64,000 nucleotides of DNA, taken from JAAZHD01 sp012510895. GTDB taxonomy: Bacteria; Bacillota; Clostridia; Caldicoprobacterales; DTU083. The notes below the pieces were generated by a model that searched no databases, had not been told where the DNA came from, and saw only the letters and a list, made by a program, of their open reading frames with translations. Location: positions 89,381-153,380 of the forward strand of contig JBMNJC010000015.1 in the NCBI GenBank assembly GCA_050951465.1. The letters run 5' to 3'. Numbering within the stretch: position 1 is the stretch's first letter; each line of letters starts with the position of its first letter. Made by a program: the position numbers and the translations under genes. Below, piece after piece: positions 51,583-60,943 of the stretch.

Positions 51583-51742
51583 ACGCATTGGAGCCTTCAT
51601 AATGGGAGGTTTATTCGGAATAGCTGCAGGCATGATACTTATGCCGCAGTTGGAACCTCGTACCAGGGAGAAGATTAAGGAAAAAGGCAAGGAAATGATT
51701 GAAGAAGCTGCTCAAATGATACCGGACAATATGATGAAGTGA
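51575..51742 (+). CDS. YtxH-like small membrane protein
   Basis: The 55-residue protein has one N-terminal hydrophobic, Gly-rich helix (IGAFIMGGLFGIAAGMILMP) and a charged amphipathic tail (REKIKEKGKEMIEEAAQ), the YtxH-type pattern. AAGGGGAGGG precedes ATG 51575. It lies between, and overlaps or adjoins, the PRC-barrel and AI-2E genes, indicating a three-gene unit. Function unknown. Confidence 0.75.
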   Translation: MSKRIGAFIMGGLFGIAAGMILMPQLEPRTREKIKEKGKEMIEEAAQMIPDNMMK

Positions 51743-51746
51743 GACT

Positions 51747-52796
51747 ATGAAGCGAACCGGCAGAACAATTATATGGACAGCCTTCATAGGTCTGGCACTG
51801 CTTTTGCTCCTATGGGGGCTGTTTCTGCATAAAAACAGCCTATTCAGTCTGTTTCGGATGCTATTGACAGGTACTGTCAGTGCATATATTGCCACACCTC
51901 TTTGTGATATTCTTGAAAAACGAATATCCCGCACTGCTGCCATAGCAGTTATTATACTTATCCTTGGGGGCCTTTTGGCTTCCTTTATTTTTTTATTCAT
52001 TCCTCAGATGGCAAAGGAAATAGCGGTTATGGCAGAACGTTTTCCTGTGTTTATGAGGTTTGTCCGGGGCATTCTGGGAGATATACAAAGATATATGGAT
52101 AAAATAGGCATTCCACAGGGCGTTCAGGACTCTGTACTCACTTACGCCGACACCTTTCAGAAAACAGCAGCTGATTTTGTCATGGATTCACTTATGCGGA
52201 TAGTATCAGGTGCAATCCGTCTGCCGTCTGTCTTCGTTGGATTGGTACTTGGCTTTTATTTTCTAAAAGACAGGGAATATTTCGGCCGCGTGCTGATAAG
52301 ATTGATACCTCTCCGGTCTCATAGAAGGATTTTGCAAATTGCCGGGGAAATTAACCATATACTTCACTGTTTTATCCGGGGAGAAGTATTAATTGCATCC
52401 GTTGTAGGAATTATTTCTACTATTGCATATTTGATTATCGGCTTGCCCTATGCTCTCATATTAGGCTTCTTAATGGGCATTCTGGAATTAATTCCTTATT
52501 TCGGCCCCTGGATGGGTGCAATACCTGCAATTCTTGCAGCCTATCTTACCGGTTCCTCCAAGGTTCTGTGGAGCACCATTATTGCACTGATTCTGATTCA
52601 GCAGCTGGAAAGCGTATTTATTACGCCTAAAATACTTGGCGGCGAACTGGATCTTCATCCGGTATACGTTATTCTTTCCCTGTGGGCAGGAAGTCTTTTT
52701 TTTGGCATCATCGGTATGTTTCTGGCAGTTCCCGTTGTCCTGATACTTCGTGTTATCATTAAACATGCATATCTTAGTTTGGTGGGCATTAACTAA
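51747..52796 (+). CDS. AI-2E family transporter-like membrane protein
   Basis: The 349-residue protein has about seven or eight membrane helices and the family pattern: two N-terminal helices, a long amphipathic region (about 90-150), then GLVLGFYFLKDRE, LHCFIRGEVLIASVVGIISTIAYLIIGLPYALILGFLMGILELIPYFGPWMGAIPA and a closing FLAVPVVLILRVIIKH. Some relatives export autoinducer-2 or act as Na+/H+ antiporters; which applies here is unknown. The start lies four bases after the YtxH stop and its ribosome site is weak, so coupling is likely. Confidence 0.85.
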   Translation: MKRTGRTIIWTAFIGLALLLLLWGLFLHKNSLFSLFRMLLTGTVSAYIATPLCDILEKRISRTAAIAVIILILGGLLASFIFLFIPQMAKEIAVMAERFPVFMRFVRGILGDIQRYMDKIGIPQGVQDSVLTYADTFQKTAADFVMDSLMRIVSGAIRLPSVFVGLVLGFYFLKDREYFGRVLIRLIPLRSHRRILQIAGEINHILHCFIRGEVLIASVVGIISTIAYLIIGLPYALILGFLMGILELIPYFGPWMGAIPAILAAYLTGSSKVLWSTIIALILIQQLESVFITPKILGGELDLHPVYVILSLWAGSLFFGIIGMFLAVPVVLILRVIIKHAYLSLVGIN

Positions 52797-52924
52797 AAAA
52801 TTCTTTATGCATATATCAGATTTTGGTTTTCTTGCCTTGAACAGGCTCTCATGATAAAATTACGGATAGGTGTAAGTGTATATTAAGATATATGTATAAT
52901 TATGTTGAATAAGAAGGAATTAAA

Positions 52925-54223
52925 ATGACCACAAAACATGATCAGATAATTCAATATATAATGGGCCTTGAACCCGGCGCGGCGATTTCTGTGCGGAAAA
53001 TTGCCAAGGAGCTTGGTGTAAGTCAGGGTACTGCATATCGCGCCATTAAGGAAGCGGAAAACCGCGAATATGTGAAGACCTTTCCACGGGTAGGCACTAT
53101 CAGGGTGGAAAAGGATGAGAAGAGAGGTATAGAAAGGCTGACTTTCGCTGAAGTGGCTGCCATGGTAGACGGAACAGTCCTGGGAGGAAACCGGGGCTTA
53201 AACAAATCTCTGACCAGGTTTGTTATCGGTGCCATGACTCCGGATGCCATGAAAAAATATCTTTCGTCAGGCAGCCTGCTAATAGTGGGTAACAGAGAGG
53301 AAGCACTGCGGCTTGCGCTTGAGCATGACTGTGCTGTTCTGATTACGGGCGGCTTCAGCTGCAGTGAAGAAATCCGGCAGATAGCTGATCAGAAGGCTCT
53401 TCCTGTAATTTCTTCCACTTACGATACATTTACAACTGCAACAATGATAAACAAGGCTATTTCCGAAAGTTTAATCAAAAAGGAAATACTCCGTGTGGAA
53501 GATATTATGATACCTGAACCGTTTTATTTGCACGAAGATGATTCAATAGAAAAATGGAGCAAACTTCTTAAGGAATCAGGGCACAGCCGTTTTCCCGTAG
53601 TCAACAGTGAAGGAATACTGGTAGGAGTGCTTACCCCCAAAGATGCACAAAACGCATCAGGAGGGAAGGTTTCCCAGTATATGTCAGCAGATCCCATATC
53701 AGTTACAAAGGATACCACTACGGCATATGCTGCCCATATAATGATCTGGGAGAGTATAGAGCTTCTGCCTGTAACGGAGGACGAAAAGCTGATAGGAGTT
53801 ATAAGCCGCGAGGATGTAATCAAGGCAATGCAGCATATGAGCAGCCAGCCTCATATTGGTGAGACTCTTGAAGATATTATATTGTCGAACCTAACCAGCA
53901 AGCGTATGGAGAATAAAATACGCTACACAGGGAAAATAACACCGATACTGACCAGCCATATGGGTACCGCAAGCTGGAGCGCCCTTACCATGCTGATGTC
54001 TACAGTTGCCATTGTTTCCCTGAAAAAGTTCAGGCAGGCGGATATGGTTGTGGACACTTTTACAGTCTATTTTGTAAGACCGGCGGAACTGGATGATATG
54101 TTGGATATAGAAGTGGAACCTGTGGAAGAAGGCAGAATGTACAATAAAGTGGAAGTTTGTGTCTACCGTGACAAGCTTCTTATTGCCAAGGCTATGTTGG
54201 CTGCTAAAGTTATGAGGAAATAG
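52925..54223 (+). CDS. YtoI-like regulator: HTH, DRTGG, two CBS and hot-dog domains
   Basis: The 432-residue protein has a GntR-like helix-turn-helix (ISVRKIAKELGVSQGTAYRAIKEAE, about 20-45), a DRTGG-type domain (about 65-180, LTFAEVAAMVDGTVLGGNRGL), two CBS repeats (about 195-310) and a C-terminal hot-dog fold (FTVYFVRPAELDDMLDIEVEP). This order matches Bacillus YtoI. CBS pairs bind adenosine nucleotides, so it is probably a nucleotide-sensing DNA-binding protein. It directly precedes dnaE, as in many Firmicutes. Confidence 0.85.
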   Translation: MTTKHDQIIQYIMGLEPGAAISVRKIAKELGVSQGTAYRAIKEAENREYVKTFPRVGTIRVEKDEKRGIERLTFAEVAAMVDGTVLGGNRGLNKSLTRFVIGAMTPDAMKKYLSSGSLLIVGNREEALRLALEHDCAVLITGGFSCSEEIRQIADQKALPVISSTYDTFTTATMINKAISESLIKKEILRVEDIMIPEPFYLHEDDSIEKWSKLLKESGHSRFPVVNSEGILVGVLTPKDAQNASGGKVSQYMSADPISVTKDTTTAYAAHIMIWESIELLPVTEDEKLIGVISREDVIKAMQHMSSQPHIGETLEDIILSNLTSKRMENKIRYTGKITPILTSHMGTASWSALTMLMSTVAIVSLKKFRQADMVVDTFTVYFVRPAELDDMLDIEVEPVEEGRMYNKVEVCVYRDKLLIAKAMLAAKVMRK

Positions 54224-54245
54224 CAGTATAGCGGGAGTGTAGATT

Positions 54246-57200
54246 ATGAGCGATTTTATTCACCTTCATGTTCATACAGAGTATAGTTTGTTGGATGGGG
54301 CAGGCCGGATACATGATATGCTGGACCGGTGCAAGGAGCTTGGAATGCCCGGCATTGCAATCACCGACCATGGGGCCATGTATGGTGTTGTTGAGTTTTA
54401 CAAGGCAGCATGCGCAAGGGGGTTAAAGCCGGTTATCGGATGTGAAGTATATATAGCCCCGGGCTCCATGCATGATAAAAAGCCCCGTTCTGACGGAAAC
54501 TATAATCATCTGGTATTACTGGCAGAAAATCAAGTCGGCTATCAGAATCTTATGACCTTGTCTACCTTGGGTTTTACCCAAGGATTTTATTATAAGCCGC
54601 GCATTGATTATGAGACGCTGGCTGCTTATTCAAAAGGGCTTATATGTCTGAGCGCCTGTCTTGCAGGCACTATACCTCAGCTGTTGGAACAAAGGCGTTA
54701 TGATGATGCGCGTAAAGAAGCAGTCCGCTTAAACAGTATTTTTGGGCAGGGTAATTTTTATCTGGAACTGCAGAATCACAGCTTGCCCGGCCAGGAAGAA
54801 GTCAACCGGGGCCTTATACAGATAAGCCGGGAGACAGGTATTCCGCTGGTGGCAACAAATGACGTTCATTATGTCCGGCGGGAAGATGCATATGCCCATG
54901 AGATTCTTCTTTGCGTACAGACAGGAAAGACCATGGAGGACTCGGATCGGATGCGATTTGAAACCTCCGAGTTTTATTTAAAATCCGATGAAGAAATGAA
55001 GCAGCTTTTTAAGGATATTCCGGAAGCCTTGGAAAACAGCAAGAAAATATGGGAACGCTGCAATGTAAAGCTGGATTTTGATACTCTGCATCTGCCGGAA
55101 TATGATGTCCCGGGCAATATTTCTCCGGAGGAATATTTAAGGCAGCTCTGTCTTAAGGGGCTGAAGGAAAGATATCCTGCTATTTCCCAGGAAATTAAAG
55201 ATCGTCTGGATTTTGAACTAAAAACCATATCCGAGATGGGTTATGTGGATTATTTTCTTATTGTCTGGGACTTTATAAAATATGCCAGGGACAGGGGAAT
55301 TATGGTAGGTCCCGGCAGAGGCAGCGCAGCCGGCAGCCTTGTTGCTTATACCCTGAATATTACCCAGATAGATCCTATTAAATACGGGCTGCTTTTTGAA
55401 CGTTTCCTGAATCCGGAGCGAATAAGCATGCCGGATATCGATATAGATTTTTGTTATGAAAGACGGCAGGAAGTAATTGATTATGTTATAGAAAAATATG
55501 GGGAAGACAGGGTTGCGCAAATTATAACTTTCGGCACCATGGCAGCCAGAGCTGCAATCAGGGACGTAGGCAGGGCACTGAATATGTCTTATGCTGAGGT
55601 GGACCGGGTAGCCAAGATGGTGCCAATGGAAATCGGAATGACCATTGACAAGGCGCTGGAGCGGAATCCTGATCTCAGAATGCTTTACGAGGAGGATCCT
55701 GAAGCCCGTACTCTGATAGATATGTCCAGAAGTCTGGAGGGACTTCCCCGTCATACATCAACCCATGCCGCAGGAGTGGTTATATCCAAACGTCCGCTTA
55801 CCGAATATGTACCCCTTCAGAAGAATGACGATTCTATTACAACTCAATTTCCTATGGGAACACTAGAAGAACTGGGCCTGTTAAAGATGGATTTTTTAGG
55901 GCTTCGTACATTAACTGTAATTCAGGATACTCTTGCCATTATTAAGGGAAATTATGGAGTTGACATAGATCTTGATTCTGTTTCCCTGGATGATCCGGCG
56001 GTTTATGAAATGCTGGGCCGGGGAGACACAGAAGGCGTATTTCAGCTGGAAAGTTCAGGAATGACACAGTTTATGAAGGAACTAAAGCCCAGCAATCTGG
56101 AGGATATTATAGCAGGCCTTTCCCTGTACCGACCGGGGCCTATGGACCAGATTCCAAGGTATATAGCCAATAAAAACCATCCTGATAATATTGAATACAC
56201 TGACGAAAAACTGGCTCCTATTCTGGAGGTTACCTATGGGTGTATGGTGTATCAGGAACAGGTTATGCAGATTTTCACAGATCTGGCAGGTTACTCATTA
56301 GGCCGTGCAGACCTGGTGAGACGGGCTATGGCTAAAAAAATTACAGAGATGATGGAAAAGGAAAGGGAAAATTTCATCTATGGAATAGTGGATGAGCAAG
56401 GCAGGATCATTGTGCCGGGCGCCCTTCGCAACGGTATATCACTTGAAAGCGCCAACCGCATATTTGATGAAATGATGGAATTTGCCAAATACGCCTTTAA
56501 TAAATCCCATGCAGCTGCATATGCACTGATAGCCTATCAGACTGCATGGCTTAAATGCTATTATCCGGTTCCTTTTATGGCAGCCTTGCTCACCAGCGTA
56601 ATGGGCAACAGCAGCAAGGTAGCCGAATATATTCACTATTGCAGAAAGAGAAATATAAAGGTCCTGCCGCCGGATGTAAATGAAAGTCAGTCACGTTTTA
56701 CGGTAATAGGAAATACAATTCGTTTCGGTTTGGCAGCTGTAAAAAATGTGGGGGCACCGGCCATAGAAGCTATAATCAAAGCCCGTGAAGAAAAGGGCCC
56801 CTTTACCAACCTCCTGGATTTTTGTCAAAAAACAGACAGCAGCGCAATAAATAAACGGTTGGTTGAAAGCCTTATAAGATGCGGTGCATTTGATTTCTTC
56901 GGCATGAAGCGTTCTCAATTGATTGCAGTATATGACAGGGTTTTGGACAGCGTGGCTCAGGAGCGAAAACGAAATGTAGCAGGTCAGGTGAGTATGTTTG
57001 GAGACCTGTCCCTGGATGATTCTAAGGATAATCAGATAGTACAACTGCCTGATTTGGAAGAGTTTCCGAAACGAATGCTTTTATCCATGGAAAAGGAAAC
57101 AACCGGTGTATATATTACCGGGCATCCACTTGATGAGTATAAGGAAGCACTAGAAGGGCTCAATACGACCCTGGAGATTATGACCGCAGGGCAGAACGAT

Positions 57201-57725
57201 GAAACACGATTCGGGGAGGACCAAACATCGTACCTTAATGATAATGCAATTGTCACTTTAGGAGGAATTATTACTAATATAAATAACAAATACACTAAGA
57301 ACAACAATATCATGGCCTTTCTGACACTGGAGGACTTATACGGTGAAATTGAGGTAATAGTATTCCCTCAGGTATATACCAGGTACAGGACACTTCTCGA
57401 GCCGGACAACCCTGTTATTATAGAAGGGCGGATCAGTCTTAAGGAGGATGAGGAACCAAAGCTGATATGCAACAAAATAGAGCCTTTGGTTAATAATAAG
57501 CCCAGCAAGCTCTACCTGATGATATCAAAGAATCAAAAACCGGGTATTGAAAGGGAAGTTTATAAGATAATCAGAAGATATAAGGGAAATATACCTGTTT
57601 ATTTGTATTTTGAAGCTGCAAAAAAGACATTCCGCGCCAGACCTGACACATGGGTAAGGAGGGATTCCGGTTTAGTTGACGAATTAAATCATCTATTAGG
57701 TGAGAAATGTGTTAAAATGTTATAA
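54246..57725 (+). CDS. dnaE: DNA polymerase III alpha subunit DnaE
   Basis: The 1159-residue C-family polymerase opens with a PHP domain (HLHVHTEYSLLDGAGR, ITDHGAMYGV). The palm contains GRGSAAGSLVAY and the catalytic PDIDIDF near 396-402; a third Asp lies further on. A helix-hairpin-helix region and an OB-fold (VTLGGIITNINNKYTKNNNIMAFLTLEDLYG, about 1010-1040) follow. In Firmicutes DnaE extends primers and works beside PolC. GGGAG precedes the ATG. Confidence 0.96.
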   Translation: MSDFIHLHVHTEYSLLDGAGRIHDMLDRCKELGMPGIAITDHGAMYGVVEFYKAACARGLKPVIGCEVYIAPGSMHDKKPRSDGNYNHLVLLAENQVGYQNLMTLSTLGFTQGFYYKPRIDYETLAAYSKGLICLSACLAGTIPQLLEQRRYDDARKEAVRLNSIFGQGNFYLELQNHSLPGQEEVNRGLIQISRETGIPLVATNDVHYVRREDAYAHEILLCVQTGKTMEDSDRMRFETSEFYLKSDEEMKQLFKDIPEALENSKKIWERCNVKLDFDTLHLPEYDVPGNISPEEYLRQLCLKGLKERYPAISQEIKDRLDFELKTISEMGYVDYFLIVWDFIKYARDRGIMVGPGRGSAAGSLVAYTLNITQIDPIKYGLLFERFLNPERISMPDIDIDFCYERRQEVIDYVIEKYGEDRVAQIITFGTMAARAAIRDVGRALNMSYAEVDRVAKMVPMEIGMTIDKALERNPDLRMLYEEDPEARTLIDMSRSLEGLPRHTSTHAAGVVISKRPLTEYVPLQKNDDSITTQFPMGTLEELGLLKMDFLGLRTLTVIQDTLAIIKGNYGVDIDLDSVSLDDPAVYEMLGRGDTEGVFQLESSGMTQFMKELKPSNLEDIIAGLSLYRPGPMDQIPRYIANKNHPDNIEYTDEKLAPILEVTYGCMVYQEQVMQIFTDLAGYSLGRADLVRRAMAKKITEMMEKERENFIYGIVDEQGRIIVPGALRNGISLESANRIFDEMMEFAKYAFNKSHAAAYALIAYQTAWLKCYYPVPFMAALLTSVMGNSSKVAEYIHYCRKRNIKVLPPDVNESQSRFTVIGNTIRFGLAAVKNVGAPAIEAIIKAREEKGPFTNLLDFCQKTDSSAINKRLVESLIRCGAFDFFGMKRSQLIAVYDRVLDSVAQERKRNVAGQVSMFGDLSLDDSKDNQIVQLPDLEEFPKRMLLSMEKETTGVYITGHPLDEYKEALEGLNTTLEIMTAGQNDETRFGEDQTSYLNDNAIVTLGGIITNINNKYTKNNNIMAFLTLEDLYGEIEVIVFPQVYTRYRTLLEPDNPVIIEGRISLKEDEEPKLICNKIEPLVNNKPSKLYLMISKNQKPGIEREVYKIIRRYKGNIPVYLYFEAAKKTFRARPDTWVRRDSGLVDELNHLLGEKCVKML

Positions 57726-57765
57726 TTAGGTGTATGTCCTGCCAGCGAAGGAGGCGGAAAACAGG

Positions 57766-57963
57766 ATGTGGAAGGTTGTCTATATGGCACAGTCAAAGGC
57801 ACTGGCAGATAGAATACAAGAATTACTTATCAGAGAAGGCTTTCTGATCAAACTCAGGGCTGTGTATCGGAATGTTCCCGAAAAAGATAATCTTTATGAG
57901 ATTCTGGTTCCGCATATAGAGGCGGAAGAAGTACACAACATCCTTATGGAACATGGGTTTTAA
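57766..57963 (+). CDS. Small DUF2007-like protein
   Basis: The 65-residue protein (MWKVVYMAQSKALADRIQELLIREGFLIKLRAV..., ending YEILVPHIEAEEVHNILMEHGF) has the size and beta-alpha-beta pattern of DUF2007-type domains, once described as putative signal-transducing proteins. GAAGGAGG precedes ATG 57766 at 11 bases. It sits between dnaE and pfkA, a spot often held by such a gene in Clostridia. Confidence 0.7.
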   Translation: MWKVVYMAQSKALADRIQELLIREGFLIKLRAVYRNVPEKDNLYEILVPHIEAEEVHNILMEHGF

Positions 57964-58011
57964 ATTCAAGTGATAGTAATTTGGATACTAATGGGGGAGG
58001 AACTTGAAAAT

Positions 58012-58971
58012 ATGAAAAAGATCGGGGTATTGACAAGCGGCGGCGATGCACCTGGAATGAATGCCGCCATTCGAGCGGTAGTTCGGACAGCCATATACAA
58101 AGGTATGAAGGTTTACGGCATCCGCAGGGGTTTCCAGGGCCTTATGCATGGTGATATAGATCAGATGGATGCTGCTTCCGTCGGTGAGATTCTTCACCGG
58201 GGCGGCACCATATTGAATACTGCAAGAGCAGAAGCATTTAAAACGGAGGAAGGTATACAAAAAGCCTTGACGGTGTTAAAGGTATTTGGTATTGAAGGCC
58301 TTGTAGTCATTGGGGGAGACGGTTCATTCAGGGGTGCTCGTGACCTGAGCCAGAGAGGCTTTCCGACTATCGGAATACCCGGCACAATAGATAATGATAT
58401 TGTATGCACTGAAGTGACAATAGGATTTGATACAGCTGTAAATACTGTTCTTGAAGCTATTAACAAGATACGTGATACAGTTGCCTCTCATGAGCGCACT
58501 AATATAATTGAGGTAATGGGGCGGCATTCGGGGGAGATTGCTATTGCTACTGCAATTGCCGGCGGTGCAGAGGGTATCATTATTCCCGAAGTGCCTGTCG
58601 ATATCGACCTCTTATGCAAGAGAATTATCGAAGGAAGAAATAGAGGCAAAACCTCAAGCATAATTATACTGGCAGAGGGTGCCGGTAAAGCTATGGAATT
58701 AGAAGAGATAATAGAGAAAAGGACCGGCATGGAAACCAGAGCTACTGTGCTTGGATACCTCCAGAGGGGCGGCAGCCCGTCTGCAGCGGATATTATTCTG
58801 GCCAGCCGTATGGGCTATCATGCGGTGGAACTGCTTGAAAACAATATAGGAAACCGGGTTGTTATCAGTAAAAACAATAAGATTATGGATGAAGACATTA
58901 ACAAAGCATTGGCTATGCCCAGCAAGTTTAACGAAGAACTGTTTGAGCTGGCCATGGTATTGTCGATCTGA
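58012..58971 (+). CDS. pfkA: ATP-dependent 6-phosphofructokinase
   Basis: The 319-residue enzyme has the expected family length. MKKIGVLTSGGDAPGMNAAIR opens it; GGDGSFRGA near 103-111 and PGTIDNDI (catalytic Asp) near 124-131 identify ATP-type PFK; LGYLQRGGSPSAADII is the PFK signature near 248-263. Gly in the GGDGS segment favours ATP over pyrophosphate as donor. GGGGGAGG lies 11 bases before the ATG. Confidence 0.96.
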   Translation: MKKIGVLTSGGDAPGMNAAIRAVVRTAIYKGMKVYGIRRGFQGLMHGDIDQMDAASVGEILHRGGTILNTARAEAFKTEEGIQKALTVLKVFGIEGLVVIGGDGSFRGARDLSQRGFPTIGIPGTIDNDIVCTEVTIGFDTAVNTVLEAINKIRDTVASHERTNIIEVMGRHSGEIAIATAIAGGAEGIIIPEVPVDIDLLCKRIIEGRNRGKTSSIIILAEGAGKAMELEEIIEKRTGMETRATVLGYLQRGGSPSAADIILASRMGYHAVELLENNIGNRVVISKNNKIMDEDINKALAMPSKFNEELFELAMVLSI

Positions 58972-58973
58972 TC

Positions 58974-59008
58974 TGGAAATTGGATATTGGATGTTGGAAG
59001 TTGGAAGT
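58974..59008 (+). repeat. Five tandem seven-base units (TGGAWRT)
   Basis: TGGAAAT, TGGATAT, TGGATGT, TGGAAGT and TGGAAGT follow directly on each other from three bases after the pfkA stop codon. The last two are identical. The array lies between pfkA and the thioesterase gene. Confidence 0.85.
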
Positions 59009-59033
59009 TAAGGTCGGAAAAGGAATGGTTGTA

Positions 59034-59453
59034 ATGCATATCTGTGAAGCAAAAATTCGGGTACGATATAAGGAAACCGATCAGATGGGGATTGTTCATC
59101 ATTCCAATTATTATCCCTGGTTTGAAGTTGCCAGGTCGGAATTCATGCGAGGAACCGGCATTACTTATGGTGAATTGGAAGAAATGGGACTAATGCTTCC
59201 GCTGTTGGAAACCCATTGTTACTATAAAATACCTGCGAAATATGATGATCAGCTGACAATCCGCACCTGGATATCCATGTTTAACGGTGTAAGGCTGATA
59301 ATGGAATACGAGGTTATAAGAGATGAGGACAGAGCAGTTTTAGCAAGGGGCAGTACCGTTCACGCTTTTACCAATCGTGATCTTAAACCAATAAATATAA
59401 AGAAAAAATTCCCTGAAGTTTATAAGATCTATCAAAAACTTTCAGGGAATTAA
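59034..59453 (+). CDS. Acyl-CoA thioesterase (4HBT/YbgC type)
   Basis: The 139-residue hot-dog protein has YKETDQMGIVHHSNYYPWFEVARSEFMR near 13-40; the Asp in TDQMGIVHHSNY is the catalytic residue of the 4-hydroxybenzoyl-CoA thioesterase family. It probably hydrolyses short or medium acyl-CoAs. ATG 59034 is about 10 bases from AAAAGG; ATG 59025 is possible. Upstream in-frame codons run through the heptad repeat and do not match the family. Confidence 0.88.
   Translation: MHICEAKIRVRYKETDQMGIVHHSNYYPWFEVARSEFMRGTGITYGELEEMGLMLPLLETHCYYKIPAKYDDQLTIRTWISMFNGVRLIMEYEVIRDEDRAVLARGSTVHAFTNRDLKPINIKKKFPEVYKIYQKLSGN
59407..59451. other. Stem-loop across the thioesterase stop codon
   Basis: AATTCCCTGAA (59407-59417) pairs with TTCAGGGAATT (59441-59451), extended by GTTT/AAAC with one bulge. 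It lies between convergent genes but lacks a clear T-tract, so it may be a weak terminator or 3'-end stabiliser. Confidence 0.5.
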
Positions 59454-59483
59454 GAATAATAACTGTTCGAATAAATAAAGCTT

Positions 59484-60071
59484 TTAGCTTGAAGTGTCTT
59501 CTTCAGTGTTTTCTTCGGTTGGTTCTTCAGTTTCTTTGTCACCAAGATCATCATCGTCTGTTGCAGGTCCGCTTTTTAATGCTTCTTTTACTGCTTCCTT
59601 AAAGTGTTTGCTGGTAGATGTTGCACCGGAGTAATCGTCCACTTCATTTATGTCCTGGGCTTCTACCAGCCGCTTCGGCAGTTCCTCAAAGGCTTCAAGA
59701 GCTTCTTTATACTCATATCCGGTTTCTTCAGACTTTGGTTTATCATCTTTCTGGTATTCTGTATATTCAACTTCAGTTATTTTTCCATTGGCAACTTTTA
59801 TTTTTACTTCACCGTAATTGCCGCGTTCATCAGCTTCAGAGCGGCCTTCATAAATGCCGTCCTCAAGTTGTTCCGGCGCAGTATTATCGCCGTTTTCCCC
59901 AGGAGTCGGATCATTGTCTTCCTCTGTCGGGGTGGGGCTGGTTGTTTCCACCGGCGAAGGAGACGGACTGGGAGAGGGACTTGTTTGAGGTTCTGCCGGT
60001 TGAGGTGCGCATGCAGCAAGCGCAACAAAGATAAAAATAATTGATAACAGTAAAGATATCTTGCCTTTCAT
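59484..60071 (-). CDS. FMN-binding domain lipoprotein
   Basis: The 195-residue protein has a type II signal (LLLSIIFIFVALAAC; lipobox LAAC, Cys21) and would be lipid-anchored outside the cell. A Ser-Pro repeat linker (SPSPSPSP, about 31-48) and acidic stretch lead to an FMN_bind domain (about 68-165: DGIYEGRSEADERGNYGEVKIKVANGKITEVEYTEY) with DDYSGATSTS (143-152); SGAT is the motif where Thr (149) can receive FMN covalently. The C-terminus is very acidic. Such proteins pass electrons extracellularly. The partner ApbE is not in the window. Confidence 0.85.
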   Translation of the reverse strand: MKGKISLLLSIIFIFVALAACAPQPAEPQTSPSPSPSPSPVETTSPTPTEEDNDPTPGENGDNTAPEQLEDGIYEGRSEADERGNYGEVKIKVANGKITEVEYTEYQKDDKPKSEETGYEYKEALEAFEELPKRLVEAQDINEVDDYSGATSTSKHFKEAVKEALKSGPATDDDDLGDKETEEPTEENTEEDTSS

Positions 60072-60142
60072 TGACTCACCATCTTTCGTTTAATATATTT
60101 TCCCTATATAACTTACCCTTAAACTGATAGGTTTATCCATAA

Positions 60143-60943
60143 CTATTGTTTTATTTCCTGTTTTCTCCCATCGATTGTTATTCTTACTTTATTCACTTTC
60201 AGGTCTTTACCCGATGCTTTCACTGCCTGTTCCACGGCATATACGATTCCGTTGCAGCATGGTACTTCCATAAAAGCAACGGTAATACTGTTTATATCGT
60301 TTAAAGCGAATATGGCAGTCAATTTTTCGATATAAGCATCAAGATCATCAAGTTTTGGACAACCTATTACAACTTTTTTGCCCTTTAACAGCTTGGGATG
60401 ATAGTCTGCATAAGCATAAGGAACACAGTCAGCAGTAACCAAGAAGTCTGCATTTTGGAAATAAGGTGACTGAATTGGCGCCAAGCTTAACTGTACCGGC
60501 CACTGCTGAAGCTGGGATTTTAAGCTGAAGTATATGTCTCCGTCTCCTGCTGCTTCCGGAGTATGAGTTGTATTATTATGATTAAGAGAACGCATCATGC
60601 TGCCCGGGCAGCCGCCGCTGATCGGAATTCTTCTTTCTGTCTGCTGTTTCTGCTCCTGCGGCTTTTGTTCTGTTGCCTTTTTTCCGGCTTCTTCATTTTC
60701 TTTAAGGCTCTTTACGAATTTCATGGCTTCTTCCATGTCAAACGGTTCAGCTTCTCTTTCAATCAATGTAAGGGCACCCTGAGGACAGTGTCCCAGGCAG
60801 GCTCCCAGGCCGTCGCAGTATTGATCCTTAACCAGTTTGGCTTTTCCATCTATAATCTGGATGGCGCCTTCCGCGCAATTGGGCACACAAAGGCCGCAAC
60901 CGTTGCACTTTTCTTCATCTATATGAATTATCTGTCGTTTCAT
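60143..60943 (-). CDS. Ferredoxin-domain protein (4Fe-4S)
   Basis: The 266-residue protein opens with a two-cluster ferredoxin domain. The first site is complete (CNGCGLCVPNC, Cys13, 16, 19, 23). The second has only three cysteines (Cys43, 49, 53; CDGLGACLGHC), Leu standing where the second Cys would be. After a charged linker, the C-terminal 150 residues hold several cysteines (GCPGSMM, ADCVPYA, GCPKLDD, VPCCNGI) that may bind another cluster. This arrangement recurs in anaerobes with unknown function. AAGGGAG lies before ATG 60943. It is downstream of no shared promoter I can see with the lipoprotein, but both are on the minus strand. Confidence 0.8.
   Translation of the reverse strand: MKRQIIHIDEEKCNGCGLCVPNCAEGAIQIIDGKAKLVKDQYCDGLGACLGHCPQGALTLIEREAEPFDMEEAMKFVKSLKENEEAGKKATEQKPQEQKQQTERRIPISGGCPGSMMRSLNHNNTTHTPEAAGDGDIYFSLKSQLQQWPVQLSLAPIQSPYFQNADFLVTADCVPYAYADYHPKLLKGKKVVIGCPKLDDLDAYIEKLTAIFALNDINSITVAFMEVPCCNGIVYAVEQAVKASGKDLKVNKVRITIDGRKQEIKQ

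Noticed and set aside
55218..55754. 178-codon minus-strand ORF inside dnaE
   Set aside because: Antisense to a strongly conserved polymerase region; no recognisable motif.
58980..59033. Extended start of the thioesterase at ATG 58980
   Set aside because: It would translate the heptad repeat and gives residues not found in the family; the match begins at MHICEAKIRVRYKETD.
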